Below, one piece after another: positions 27,197 to 35,296 of a stretch of 64,000 nucleotides of DNA (the first letter of the stretch is position 1; each line of letters begins with the position of its first letter). The notes under the pieces were generated by a model, which was not told where the DNA came from, ran no database searches, and worked only from the letters and a program-made list of their open reading frames with translations. The DNA is from Clostridia bacterium (lineage in GTDB: Bacteria > Bacillota > Clostridia > Christensenellales > Aristaeellaceae). The translations under genes were made by a program, and so were the position numbers. The stretch spans positions 1 to 64,000 of the forward strand of contig JAFXBE010000025.1 in assembly GCA_017516765.1 (NCBI GenBank). The letters run 5' to 3'.

Positions 27197-27754
27197 ATGG
27201 CAAAAAACGGCGGTTTTCTCGAATCTATCCTGAGCAGCCTTTTCGGCGGCGGTTCGTCCGGCAGCAGTTCGTCCGATGATCTTTCCGAGGTTCTCGGCGA
27301 TCTGGTAGAAAACCTTGGCGGAGATGGCAACGACAGTCCTCTGGACGGTCTGATGGATACGCTGGGCGACACCGTGTCAGACCTGACCGGCATTGGTGCA
27401 GTAAACACCGAAGCCTCCGAAACCGCAAGGATCAAGACCATCGAAAAATCCTCCACCTCTGCCAAGAAGGTGCGCAAGCCCGCCAAGGGTCGCAAACCCG
27501 GCTCCAGCATCAAGGAAAAGGCCGAAGATGCCAAGGAGAGCGCAAAGGAAAAGACCTCCGGATCATCCGTAAAGGAGAAGGCTGCATCCGCTAAAGAATG
27601 CGCCAGAGAAAAGGCGGCCGGCAAGCCTTCTGTTTTCGGCAGAACTTCTGCCTCCGGCAAGGCTGCAAGAACTTCTGCCTCGTCTGTGAAGGCCAAGGCA
27701 ATGGCAGCCCGTGCCCGTGCCAAGGAGAATGCTTCCGGAAAGAGCGGCAAATAA
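27197..27754 (+). CDS. Lys/Ala/Ser-rich low-complexity protein
   Basis: A 185-aa protein of unknown function. Residues 1-70 are acidic and Gly/Ser-rich (SSLFGGGSSG, repeated LGDLVENLGG-type helices). From about residue 85 the sequence is strongly basic, with repeated (S/A)xKEKAxxAKE units recalling LEA proteins or histone H1 tails. ATG 27197 is preferred to 27191, because AGGAGG at 27182-27187 is 9 rather than 3 bases away. One base separates its stop from the next start, so it belongs with the GrpE-like and Hsp70-like genes. It may bind nucleic acid or act as a disordered client or adaptor; this is inference. Confidence 0.6.
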   Translation: MAKNGGFLESILSSLFGGGSSGSSSSDDLSEVLGDLVENLGGDGNDSPLDGLMDTLGDTVSDLTGIGAVNTEASETARIKTIEKSSTSAKKVRKPAKGRKPGSSIKEKAEDAKESAKEKTSGSSVKEKAASAKECAREKAAGKPSVFGRTSASGKAARTSASSVKAKAMAARARAKENASGKSGK

Positions 27755-27755
27755 T

Positions 27756-28601
27756 ATGACTGCACTTGAAAACTGGCAGGAGCAGCGCCCCGAGTTGATC
27801 CGTGAACTGAAAAACCAGCAGGAGATCGGCGATATCATTTATTCGGTAAGACATGCGATCCTGCAAACCGAACAGAATACGCTTGCCGTACAAACGGATG
27901 ATATTCTTCGCCAACAGCTTGGCATTCTCTTTGGTTTGCTCAAAGGCAGCATGAGCCTGCTGAACATTCCTGCTGCCGCAACCACATGGGCACCCATCGC
28001 ACACAAGAAGAAACTGCGTCCCGGCTTTCCTTTCTTGATGGCAGCCGCATGCATTCTGACCGCTGCCGGCATTTGGATGTATGCCAAAGGCGATCTGCTT
28101 GGATGGCTTCTCCCCCTTTCTACGCTGGTTCTTGGTTTGATCGGTCTGCTGCTGAACAGCCGGGCCCGCCAAAAGGAAGAAGCCGGGCAGGCTGCCAATC
28201 TCCGCACCACCTATTCGATTGATACAGAGCAACTGCTTGGCGCAATTGAAGCCCAAATCGTAATGATCGACCGGTGTGCTGCCGATTTTGCCTACCTGAA
28301 TCAATCGATCCGCCAACCCACCGGGAGCCGAGGCTGGCAGAATCTTGAAGCCGTATCTGAGCTGCTGGAAACCATCTATGCTTACGACGACGATCTGCGC
28401 ACACAGGCTGACGATGCCATCCGGCAGCTTCTGATCGAGATGGGGCTGGAGGCAGTTGATTTCGAACCCGCAAACGAAAATCTGTTTACGCAACTCCCCT
28501 CCAAAAGCATGACGCGGACTCTCTGCCCCGCTCTGTTATCTACAGAGGATCACCACCTGCTCAAAAGGGGCACAGCCGTAGTGTGCACCAAAGCTGCTTA
28601 A
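27756..28601 (+). CDS. Membrane protein with GrpE-like C-terminal part
   Basis: A 281-aa protein. A helical N-terminus is followed by two membrane helices (about residues 95-113 and 116-136). The rest is a long helical region and a C-terminal domain. That last part, with LLIEMGLEAVDFEP, NENLFTQLP, RTLCPALLS and LLKRGTAVV, resembles the helix and beta-wing of GrpE, the nucleotide exchange factor for Hsp70. The next gene encodes an Hsp70-like ATPase 11 bases downstream, which supports the idea. No exact family is recognised; the GrpE reading is inferred from pattern and context. Confidence 0.5.
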   Translation: MTALENWQEQRPELIRELKNQQEIGDIIYSVRHAILQTEQNTLAVQTDDILRQQLGILFGLLKGSMSLLNIPAAATTWAPIAHKKKLRPGFPFLMAAACILTAAGIWMYAKGDLLGWLLPLSTLVLGLIGLLLNSRARQKEEAGQAANLRTTYSIDTEQLLGAIEAQIVMIDRCAADFAYLNQSIRQPTGSRGWQNLEAVSELLETIYAYDDDLRTQADDAIRQLLIEMGLEAVDFEPANENLFTQLPSKSMTRTLCPALLSTEDHHLLKRGTAVVCTKAA

Positions 28602-28612
28602 AGGAGTACTCC

Positions 28613-30499
28613 ATGCGATATATTGGTTTTGATATCGGCGACGGCGAAAGCGCTGTCGCCGCTTTTGAACAAGGCTCCGGTATCGAGCCCATCATACTCC
28701 CCGTAGCCGGAAACCACAGCATCCTTAGTGCAGTCGGCAAGATCGGCGGCGAAGTCGTCATCGGCGAAAGGGCCTATACCGACGAGCTGGCAGATGGTTT
28801 GAGCGTACGCTTCAAGAGCCGCTTTACATACGATACAGCTGTAAACGCCGATATCATCAACTTTGTCGCCGGTGTGGTCAAAGAACTGGAACAAAGCAAT
28901 CTGCTGCGGGAGGACGATCAATTTGTGGTCGGCTGTCCTGCTGGTTGGAATACAGCAACCCGTCTGCGCTACGCAGAGCTGATGCAGAAAGCCGGCATCC
29001 GGAATCCCCAGATCATTTCGGAATCCCGTGCGGCCTTTCTCTATGCCAAATATGCCAAGACCGTTGCTCTTGATATTGATATCCTCAACGAAAGCGCACT
29101 CGTGATCGATATCGGTTCCTCAACGCTGGATTTTGCCTATATTGTGGACGGGCGCGAAACCGGTGTTGGTACCTTTGGCGAAGTAGATCTGGGCGGCGGC
29201 ATTCTGGATGCAGAGCTTCTTCGGCGCGCTACCGAACAAAGCCGCGACCGGACATCACTGGAGAGAGTGTTTGCCGAGAGCAAGAGCTGGTACAGCTACT
29301 GCGAACTGGAAGCACGGCGCATCAAAGAAAACTACTACAGCCGTCTTTCCAAGGATGCAACCGCAAACGTAAAGAAACAGATCCGCGTCTGCTATGACGG
29401 CGTACAGAAATTGATGCTTCACCTCAACGAGGCAGAAGCAAATCTGATCACCCAGAAGCCTCTTGTTTCGTTGGGTGGACGCAGTTTCGTTCAGGCCATA
29501 CGGGACGCTTTGAAGAACGCAGCCCATTTGACTGCCGAACGACCGCCCAGGCTTCTGCTCCTGACAGGCGGCGCTTCCCGCATGCCCTTCTTCCGGGAAA
29601 CCTGCAAGGAGATCTTCCCAAACGCCATTACAGTATGCTGTCCAGAGCCTGAGTTTTCCATCGCAAAAGGTTTGGCATACGCCGGCTGGATCGATGAGAA
29701 CCTTCGCGCATTCCGCAAAGCCATCAACGAAGAGATCACCGATGCACGGATCAATGTGGTGGTACGGCAGTCTCTGCCCGACCTTATGCCAAGCGTTATC
29801 GATGCGCTCGTGGATCTGCTGATGGACGAGACCATCCTGCCGGTGTACCGTAATTGGCAGCGTGGGCATCTGCTTACGCTGAACGATATGAACCGCAGCA
29901 TGCAGAAGCGGATGAGCGATGTGCTTACCTCTCCCATAACAGAAAAGGCGCTGGAACCGTCTATCCGGCACTGGCTGACCATTCTCACCCCTACCCTGCA
30001 GAACATGATCGATCCCATCTGCGACCGTTACGAGGTTCCCAGAAGAGAAATGCAGCTGAATCTGACCCCCGGCGGTAACAATCAGGTTGCATTTTCTGCA
30101 CGCGATATGCTCAACTTCAATTTCATCGGCACCATTCTCGGATTGATCGTCAGTGTCATCGTCGGGCTATTGTGTGGCGGCGGCGGTCTGGCTTTGATTG
30201 CTTCCGGTCCCCTTGGGTTTATTGCCGGCGTTGTCATTGGCGCAATCATCAGCCTGTTCGGCTGGAACGCCCTTTCCGAAAAGCTGATGGATGCCAATCT
30301 GCCGCAGCTCCTGCGTCGTATGAACAGCGAAAAGCGTCTCAACAGCGATACCACGAAACAAAAGCTGCGGGACGCGATCACGAAGGAGCTGTACGGCGAG
30401 AACAGCACGTTTGTCAAGGAGCTGATCAAAGGATTCTCGGCTTCCTTCCGCAAATATCTGCAAGAGATCGCACAGGCAGCAGAGATTCCGATCGAATAA
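28613..30499 (+). CDS. Membrane-associated Hsp70/actin-fold ATPase
   Basis: A 628-aa protein whose N-terminal 370 residues have the Hsp70 nucleotide-binding plan: phosphate-1 loop GFDIGDGESAV (residue 5 on), phosphate-2 VIDIGSSTLDFAYI (near 170) and the adenosine motif LLTGGASRMPF (near 320). No canonical peptide-binding domain follows. Instead there is a helical region, then two close hydrophobic Gly-rich segments at about 505-550 (GLIVSVIVGLL and IAGVVIGAIISLF), and a basic helical tail. ATG 28613 has AAGGAG upstream. With the membrane GrpE-like gene just before, it may form a membrane-bound chaperone-like machine. Function unknown. Confidence 0.7.
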   Translation: MRYIGFDIGDGESAVAAFEQGSGIEPIILPVAGNHSILSAVGKIGGEVVIGERAYTDELADGLSVRFKSRFTYDTAVNADIINFVAGVVKELEQSNLLREDDQFVVGCPAGWNTATRLRYAELMQKAGIRNPQIISESRAAFLYAKYAKTVALDIDILNESALVIDIGSSTLDFAYIVDGRETGVGTFGEVDLGGGILDAELLRRATEQSRDRTSLERVFAESKSWYSYCELEARRIKENYYSRLSKDATANVKKQIRVCYDGVQKLMLHLNEAEANLITQKPLVSLGGRSFVQAIRDALKNAAHLTAERPPRLLLLTGGASRMPFFRETCKEIFPNAITVCCPEPEFSIAKGLAYAGWIDENLRAFRKAINEEITDARINVVVRQSLPDLMPSVIDALVDLLMDETILPVYRNWQRGHLLTLNDMNRSMQKRMSDVLTSPITEKALEPSIRHWLTILTPTLQNMIDPICDRYEVPRREMQLNLTPGGNNQVAFSARDMLNFNFIGTILGLIVSVIVGLLCGGGGLALIASGPLGFIAGVVIGAIISLFGWNALSEKLMDANLPQLLRRMNSEKRLNSDTTKQKLRDAITKELYGENSTFVKELIKGFSASFRKYLQEIAQAAEIPIE

Positions 30500-30556
30500 C
30501 CATCCCCGTTTTGGGAAAACTGACCGCATTACATCCCGAAAGGAGAAAGCAGCAAA

Positions 30557-31588
30557 ATGAAGCGTGTTTTGTATCTGCTGGTCGCGCTGTCGTTGCTCTG
30601 CGCTTGTGCACCCGCATCTGCCGAGCGGTATACCGCCTCCTTTTTCGATGTATTCGATACTGCATCCCAGATTGTTATTTACACGGATGATCAGCAGGAG
30701 GCCAACCGTATCGCGCAAACGGTTCACGATGAGCTGCTGTACTACCACCAATTGTTTGACCAGTACAATGATACGCCCGGTGTAAACGGCGTATACACCC
30801 TAAACCTGCAGGCCGCAAAAAAGCCTGTCACTGTGGACGAACCCCTGTTCCGGCTGCTCTGGCTCGGCAAAGAAATGCATACCAAAACCGGCGGGAAAGT
30901 AAATATCACCATGGGCAGCGTACTGTCTCTGTGGCACGATGCCCGTGAGCAGGGGCTGCACGATCCGCAAAGCGCGTCCCTTCCCGATATCGCTGCCCTG
31001 AAAGAAGCCGCCCGTCACATCGATCCCTCTGATCTGATTCTCGATCCGGAAAATCAAACAGTTTTCTTTGCCGACCCCGAATTAAGGCTGGATCTTGGTG
31101 CGGTCGCCAAAGGGTATGCCGTGGAACAGGTGGCAGATCTGCTGGAGGCAGAAGGACACACCGGTATTGTACTATCCATTGGGGGAAATGTCAGAACCAT
31201 CGGCTGCCGTCCGGACGGCACGATTTTCTCCATTGGTATTCAAAACCCGGATCTGAACTCCGACATCCAGCACATTGCAGTCGCTGCGCTCAAGGATGCC
31301 TCCCTGGTGACCAGCGGTAGTTATCAACGTTACTACACAGTCGATGGCAAACAATACAACCACATCATTGATCCGGAAACCCTGATGCCAGCCGAACACA
31401 CCTGGTCGGTGTCCGTTATCACCCAGGACAGCGGTCTGGCAGATGCGCTCTCGACCGCGCTTTTTACCATGACTCCGGACGCAGGTATGGCATTTCTGGA
31501 GAATTACCCAGGCACAGAGGCACTGTGGGTTCTGCACGACGGTTCCCTCCTCTGCAGCGAAGGTTTGGAAGCTTTCCTTGTCAAGTAG
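30557..31588 (+). CDS. apbE: FAD:protein FMN transferase (ApbE family)
   Basis: A 343-aa lipoprotein-like enzyme. The leader ends in LLCACAPASA, with a possible lipid-accepting Cys near 15-17. It covalently attaches FMN to a Thr of target proteins such as Rnf or Nqr subunits, outside the membrane. Family motifs seen are FDTASQI, LDLGAVAKGYAVEQ, GIVLSIGGNVRTIG, TSGSYQRYY and HIIDPETLMPA (metal site). No Rnf or Nqr genes are in the window, so its target lies elsewhere. Confidence 0.92.
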   Translation: MKRVLYLLVALSLLCACAPASAERYTASFFDVFDTASQIVIYTDDQQEANRIAQTVHDELLYYHQLFDQYNDTPGVNGVYTLNLQAAKKPVTVDEPLFRLLWLGKEMHTKTGGKVNITMGSVLSLWHDAREQGLHDPQSASLPDIAALKEAARHIDPSDLILDPENQTVFFADPELRLDLGAVAKGYAVEQVADLLEAEGHTGIVLSIGGNVRTIGCRPDGTIFSIGIQNPDLNSDIQHIAVAALKDASLVTSGSYQRYYTVDGKQYNHIIDPETLMPAEHTWSVSVITQDSGLADALSTALFTMTPDAGMAFLENYPGTEALWVLHDGSLLCSEGLEAFLVK

Positions 31589-31598
31589 CACAAATGGA

Positions 31599-31643
31599 AA
31601 AAACGATGGTCAAGAAGCGGTAAGCTTCCCGACCATCGTTTTT
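31599..31643. terminator. Bidirectional terminator
   Basis: A perfect 13-bp inverted repeat (31599-31611 with 31631-31643) with A-run and T-run arms, between convergent apbE and the HD-domain gene. Confidence 0.8.
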
Positions 31644-31664
31644 CAGTATGATGCACTATATTTA

Positions 31665-32249
31665 TTAGAGTCCCGTCATTTCCTGCCTGACGCTTTCTTC
31701 GCAGGAACGCATTGCCAGAATGGTCTTTTCAAACAGCTCAGGCAATTCCCAGCCCAGCATCTGAGCTCCCTGAGCAATCACCTCACGGGAACAACCGGCA
31801 GCGAATTTCTTGTCTTTGAATTTCTTCTTGATGCTGGAAACCTCCATATCCATCACGCTCTTGCTGGGGCGCATCAGCGCGGCCGCCCCGATCAGTCCCG
31901 TCAGTTCGTCTACAGCAAAAAGTACCTTTTCCATCTGATGGACAGGTTCCACATCACTGCAAAGACCATAGCCATGAGAACAGATGGCATGGATCATGTC
32001 CTCCCCCACGCCCGCTTCCCGAAGCAACTCGGGCGCTTTACGGCAATGCTCCTCAGGCCAGTTTTCGAAATCGATATCATGCAGCAGACCGACGGTTGCC
32101 CAGAAATCGGCTTCGTCGCCATAGCCCAGTTCGTTTGCATACCAGCGCATGGCTCCCTCTACGGTAAAGGCGTGTTGGATGTGGAAGGCCTCCCGGTTAT
32201 ACTTGCGCAGCAGGTCAACTGCCTGCTGTCTTGTCAGATTGGTTTGCAT
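31665..32249 (-). CDS. HD-domain protein
   Basis: A 194-aa protein with an HD-type metal hydrolase layout: H near 24, TVGLLHDIDFENWPEEH (the HD pair), ICSHGYG and a later Asp in FAVDELTGLIGAAAL. This matches the HDIG-like phosphohydrolase group; the substrate is unknown. ATG 32249 is preferred to the longer reading from 32279, because AAGGAGG (complement of 32259-32265) lies 9 bases upstream. It is downstream of the galacturonate operon terminator and probably independent. Confidence 0.75.
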   Translation of the reverse strand: MQTNLTRQQAVDLLRKYNREAFHIQHAFTVEGAMRWYANELGYGDEADFWATVGLLHDIDFENWPEEHCRKAPELLREAGVGEDMIHAICSHGYGLCSDVEPVHQMEKVLFAVDELTGLIGAAALMRPSKSVMDMEVSSIKKKFKDKKFAAGCSREVIAQGAQMLGWELPELFEKTILAMRSCEESVRQEMTGL

Positions 32250-32321
32250 ATTCCTGTTCCTCCTTATGTGCTTTCCCACATGATAACATCAGGATCGGCA
32301 TTAGGCAAGCAAAGAAAAAAA

Positions 32322-32351
32322 TCAGCCCATTGCGTTGCTGCAATGGGCTGA
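32322..32351 (-). terminator. Terminator of the galacturonate operon
   Basis: A perfect 12-bp inverted repeat (32322-32333 with 32340-32351) followed on the minus strand by a T-rich run (complement of 32311-32320). It lies 12 bases past the SDR stop. Confidence 0.88.
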
Positions 32352-32363
32352 AAGTGTTTCACA

Positions 32364-33155
32364 TCACGGCTGCTTGCCGATGTAAGCCAAAATGCCGCCG
32401 TCCACATACAGGATGTGACCATTGACAAAGTTGGAAGCATCGGAGGCCAGGAACACAGCGGGACCTACCAGATCCTCGGGGTTGCCCCAACGGGCAGCGG
32501 GGGTCTTGGCGATAATGAAGCTGTCAAAAGGATGACGGCTGCCATCAGCCTGGAGTTCGCGAAGAGGAGCGGTCTGGGGAGTGGCGATGTAGCCGGGGCC
32601 AATGCCGTTGCACTGGATGTTCTGCTCGCCGTATTCGGAGCAGATATTGCGGGTGAGCATCTTCAGACCGCCCTTGGCAGCGGCGTATGCGCTGACAGTC
32701 TCGCGGCCCAGCTCGGACATCATGGAGCAGATGTTGATGATCTTGCCATGGCCCTTCTTGATCATGGACGGAATGCAGGCCTTGGACATGATGAAGGGAG
32801 CGTTCAGGTCAACATCGATCACCTTGCGGAAATCTTCTGCACTCATCTCGCACATGGGAATACGCTTGATGATACCGGCGTTGTTAACCAGAATATCAAC
32901 GATGCCAACTTCCTTCTCAATGGTGGCGATCAGGTTCTGCACAGCGGGTTCGTCGGTCACGTCGCAGACATAGCCATGAGCCTTGATGCCCTTTTCTTCA
33001 TAAGCAGCCAGACCCTTGTTTACCAATTCCTGATTGATATCGTTGAAAACGATGGTAGCGCCGGCCTGTGCCAGACCTTCTGCAATGGCAAAGCCGATAC
33101 CGTAGCTTGCGCCGGTTACGAGGGCGATCTTGCCCTCAAGAGAAAACATATTCAT
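32364..33155 (-). CDS. SDR oxidoreductase, gluconate 5-dehydrogenase-like
   Basis: A 263-aa short-chain dehydrogenase with GASYGIGFAIAEG (nucleotide binding), NNAGI, the catalytic Ser and the YAAAK Tyr/Lys pair. The C-terminal ending FVNGHILYVDGGILAYIGKQP is characteristic of Firmicute gluconate 5-dehydrogenases. Placed last in a galacturonate operon, it may act on a related keto-acid such as 5-keto-4-deoxyuronate-derived 2,5-diketogluconate (KduD role) or on fructuronate (SDR-type UxuB role). The precise substrate is uncertain. Confidence 0.85.
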   Translation of the reverse strand: MNMFSLEGKIALVTGASYGIGFAIAEGLAQAGATIVFNDINQELVNKGLAAYEEKGIKAHGYVCDVTDEPAVQNLIATIEKEVGIVDILVNNAGIIKRIPMCEMSAEDFRKVIDVDLNAPFIMSKACIPSMIKKGHGKIINICSMMSELGRETVSAYAAAKGGLKMLTRNICSEYGEQNIQCNGIGPGYIATPQTAPLRELQADGSRHPFDSFIIAKTPAARWGNPEDLVGPAVFLASDASNFVNGHILYVDGGILAYIGKQP

Positions 33156-33191
33156 CGGTCATTCCTCCGGAAAAAGGATTTTGGATGTAAC

Positions 33192-34229
33192 TCAACGCTG
33201 CACACGGCCGCTGCCGCTGCCCTTCATCAGGCTTTCAACCTCAGCAACGCTTACACGGTTGTAATCGCCGGGGATAGTGTGCTTGAGGCAGCTGGCTGCA
33301 ACAGCATATTCCAGAGCGGTCTGCTCATCTTCATAGGTGTTGAGACCGTAGATGAGGCCTGCGCCGAAGCTGTCGCCGCCGCCCACGCGGTCAACGATAT
33401 CGGTAATGCGATATTTGCGGGAGAGGAAGAAATCGGTGCCGTTGAAGAGGCATGCGCTCCAGTCGTTGTGGTTGGCGCTCTTGGATTCACGCAGGGTGAT
33501 GGCAACGCGCTTGATGTTGGGATAGGTATCCATAGCCAGCTTGGCGATAGCCTTGTACTGCTCGATGTTCAGTTCGCCGTCTTCCACAGCGCCGGCACTC
33601 TCGGCCTTGAGCAGCAGGGACTTCTGGAAGTCTTCTTCGTTGGCGATAACGGTATCCACATACTTGACCAGCTCGGTCATCACCTGATCGGCGGTCTTAC
33701 CGTACTTCCACAGATTCTTGCGGTAGTTGAGGTCGCAGCTCACATGCAGACCCATGGCCTTGGCAGCCTTAACAGCCTCCAGGCTCAGCTCGGCGGCGCC
33801 TTCGCTGATGGCGGGGGTAATGCCGGTGAGATGGAACCAGGTAGCACCTTCGAAAGCCTTCTGCCAGTCGATATCGCCGGGCTTGGCTTCGCAGATAGCA
33901 GAACCGGCACGGTCGTAGATAACCTTGCTGGGACGCTGCACAGCGCCGGTCTCCAGATAGTAGATGCCCATACGGCCATCCTTGCGCACGATGTTGCTTA
34001 CATCCACGCCGAAACCGCGCAGCTCGCGCAGGCAGGCGGAACCGATGTCATTGCTGGGCAGAACAGTAACGAAAGCGGTTTCCATGCCGTAGTTCGCCAG
34101 AGAAACGCTTACATTGGCCTCGCCGCCGCCGAAGGTGGCTTCAAGGGTGGGAGACTGGAAGAAGCGCTCGTAAGCAGGGCTCTTGAGACGAAGCATGATC
34201 TCACCGAAGGTAACAACTTTCTTGCTCAT
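33192..34229 (-). CDS. kdgK: 2-keto-3-deoxygluconate kinase, PfkB family
   Basis: A 345-aa sugar kinase with the PfkB ends: the N-terminal [10 protein letters not shown] and [16 protein letters not shown], and the C-terminal [17 protein letters not shown] with the catalytic Asp. It phosphorylates 2-keto-3-deoxygluconate to the 6-phosphate aldolase substrate. The role is fixed mainly by its place between uxaA/eda and the SDR gene. It is 36 bases upstream of the SDR gene. Confidence 0.88.
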   Translation of the reverse strand: MSKKVVTFGEIMLRLKSPAYERFFQSPTLEATFGGGEANVSVSLANYGMETAFVTVLPSNDIGSACLRELRGFGVDVSNIVRKDGRMGIYYLETGAVQRPSKVIYDRAGSAICEAKPGDIDWQKAFEGATWFHLTGITPAISEGAAELSLEAVKAAKAMGLHVSCDLNYRKNLWKYGKTADQVMTELVKYVDTVIANEEDFQKSLLLKAESAGAVEDGELNIEQYKAIAKLAMDTYPNIKRVAITLRESKSANHNDWSACLFNGTDFFLSRKYRITDIVDRVGGGDSFGAGLIYGLNTYEDEQTALEYAVAASCLKHTIPGDYNRVSVAEVESLMKGSGSGRVQR

Positions 34230-34280
34230 GGTGGAATTTCTCCTTTGCGTAATATAGTGAAGGTGATTGGATGAGCGGGA

Positions 34281-35237
34281 TTATTTCTGCAGCAGATGGA
34301 AGGCGAAGCCGGCGATATCTTCCTTGAGGTAGATGGCGCGGAGCTTTCCGTCTTTCACGATGGCGCTGTCATCGTCGAAGACGAAGCCGCGGCGTTCCAG
34401 ATGCCAGCGGGCGCGCTTGATGTTGTTGCAGGCGATGGCAATGTGACCGTTCTTGCCGCGGAAAGGAACCTTCATTACTTCGAATGCCTTGTCTACAAAC
34501 ACGGCATTCTGGTGATCGTCCAGAGGCCAGCCCAGCAGCTTGGCGATCATGGCAGCATCCTTGGCGGCAGTCTCGGGGTCGCCGCTGTTGATGCCAATAT
34601 GGCGCAGCTCCAGACCCAGCATGGTGTTCACGGCGGTGCGGGTCAGGCTTTCGATGCGCGCCCAGTCCTTAGCGGCAACGGCATCAGCGGGAACCATCCA
34701 GCTGCCGCCGCAGGCTACGATCTTGGGGAAGGACAGATAGTCGTTCAGATTCTTTTCGGTAACACCACCGGTGGGCAGGAAGGTGACAGCACCGTAGGGA
34801 GCAGCCATGGCCTTGATCAGAGGCAGACCACCCAGCGCTTCGGCAGGGAAGAACTTGACCGTCTTGAGACCCTCTTCCAGAGCCACTTCCACATCGCTGG
34901 GATTGGCGCAGCCGGGAACGATGGCAACGCCCTTTTCACGGCAGTAGCGTACGATATCGCGGTTCAGGCCGGGAGAAACAATGTAGGTAGCGCCGGCTGC
35001 AACAGCACGGTCCACCTGATCACGGGTCAGCACGGTGCCTGCACCCAGAATGACTTCGGGCAGTTCATCGTGTACCCTGCGGATGGCTTCTTCGGCTGCG
35101 TCGGAGCGGAAGGTGATCTCCGCAACGGGCAGACCGCCGTCACAAAGAGCTTTACAAAGAGGTACTGCATCTGCAGCATCCTCAACCTTGATTACAGGAA
35201 CGATACCGGCAAGAGAGAGTTTTTCGATCATGTCCAT
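34281..35237 (-). CDS. kdgA: KDPG aldolase fused to a VOC-like domain
   Basis: A 318-aa protein. Residues 1-205 are a complete KDPG/KHG aldolase (Eda-like): GIVPVIK, catalytic Glu 40 in AEITFRS, VSPGLN, the Schiff-base Lys 128 in VKFFPAEA, and LPTGGV. It yields pyruvate and glyceraldehyde-3-phosphate. Residues about 210-318 are an extra domain with the glyoxalase/VOC pattern: ELRHIGINSGD, FRGKNGHIAIACNNIKRA, and a C-terminal LKEDIAGFAFHLLQK. Ordinary Eda proteins are about 210 aa, so this is a fusion. Confidence 0.9.
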   Translation of the reverse strand: MDMIEKLSLAGIVPVIKVEDAADAVPLCKALCDGGLPVAEITFRSDAAEEAIRRVHDELPEVILGAGTVLTRDQVDRAVAAGATYIVSPGLNRDIVRYCREKGVAIVPGCANPSDVEVALEEGLKTVKFFPAEALGGLPLIKAMAAPYGAVTFLPTGGVTEKNLNDYLSFPKIVACGGSWMVPADAVAAKDWARIESLTRTAVNTMLGLELRHIGINSGDPETAAKDAAMIAKLLGWPLDDHQNAVFVDKAFEVMKVPFRGKNGHIAIACNNIKRARWHLERRGFVFDDDSAIVKDGKLRAIYLKEDIAGFAFHLLQK

Positions 35238-35296
35238 GGTTTCTTCCGTCCTTTCGTGTAGGTGCGTGGTTTTGTTGGTTCTATGACAGCTGCATA

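Noticed and set aside
32415-34274. 619-aa plus-strand frame antisense to the SDR and kdgK genes
   Set aside because: Both minus-strand genes carry family signatures; the frame is a by-product of their codon use.
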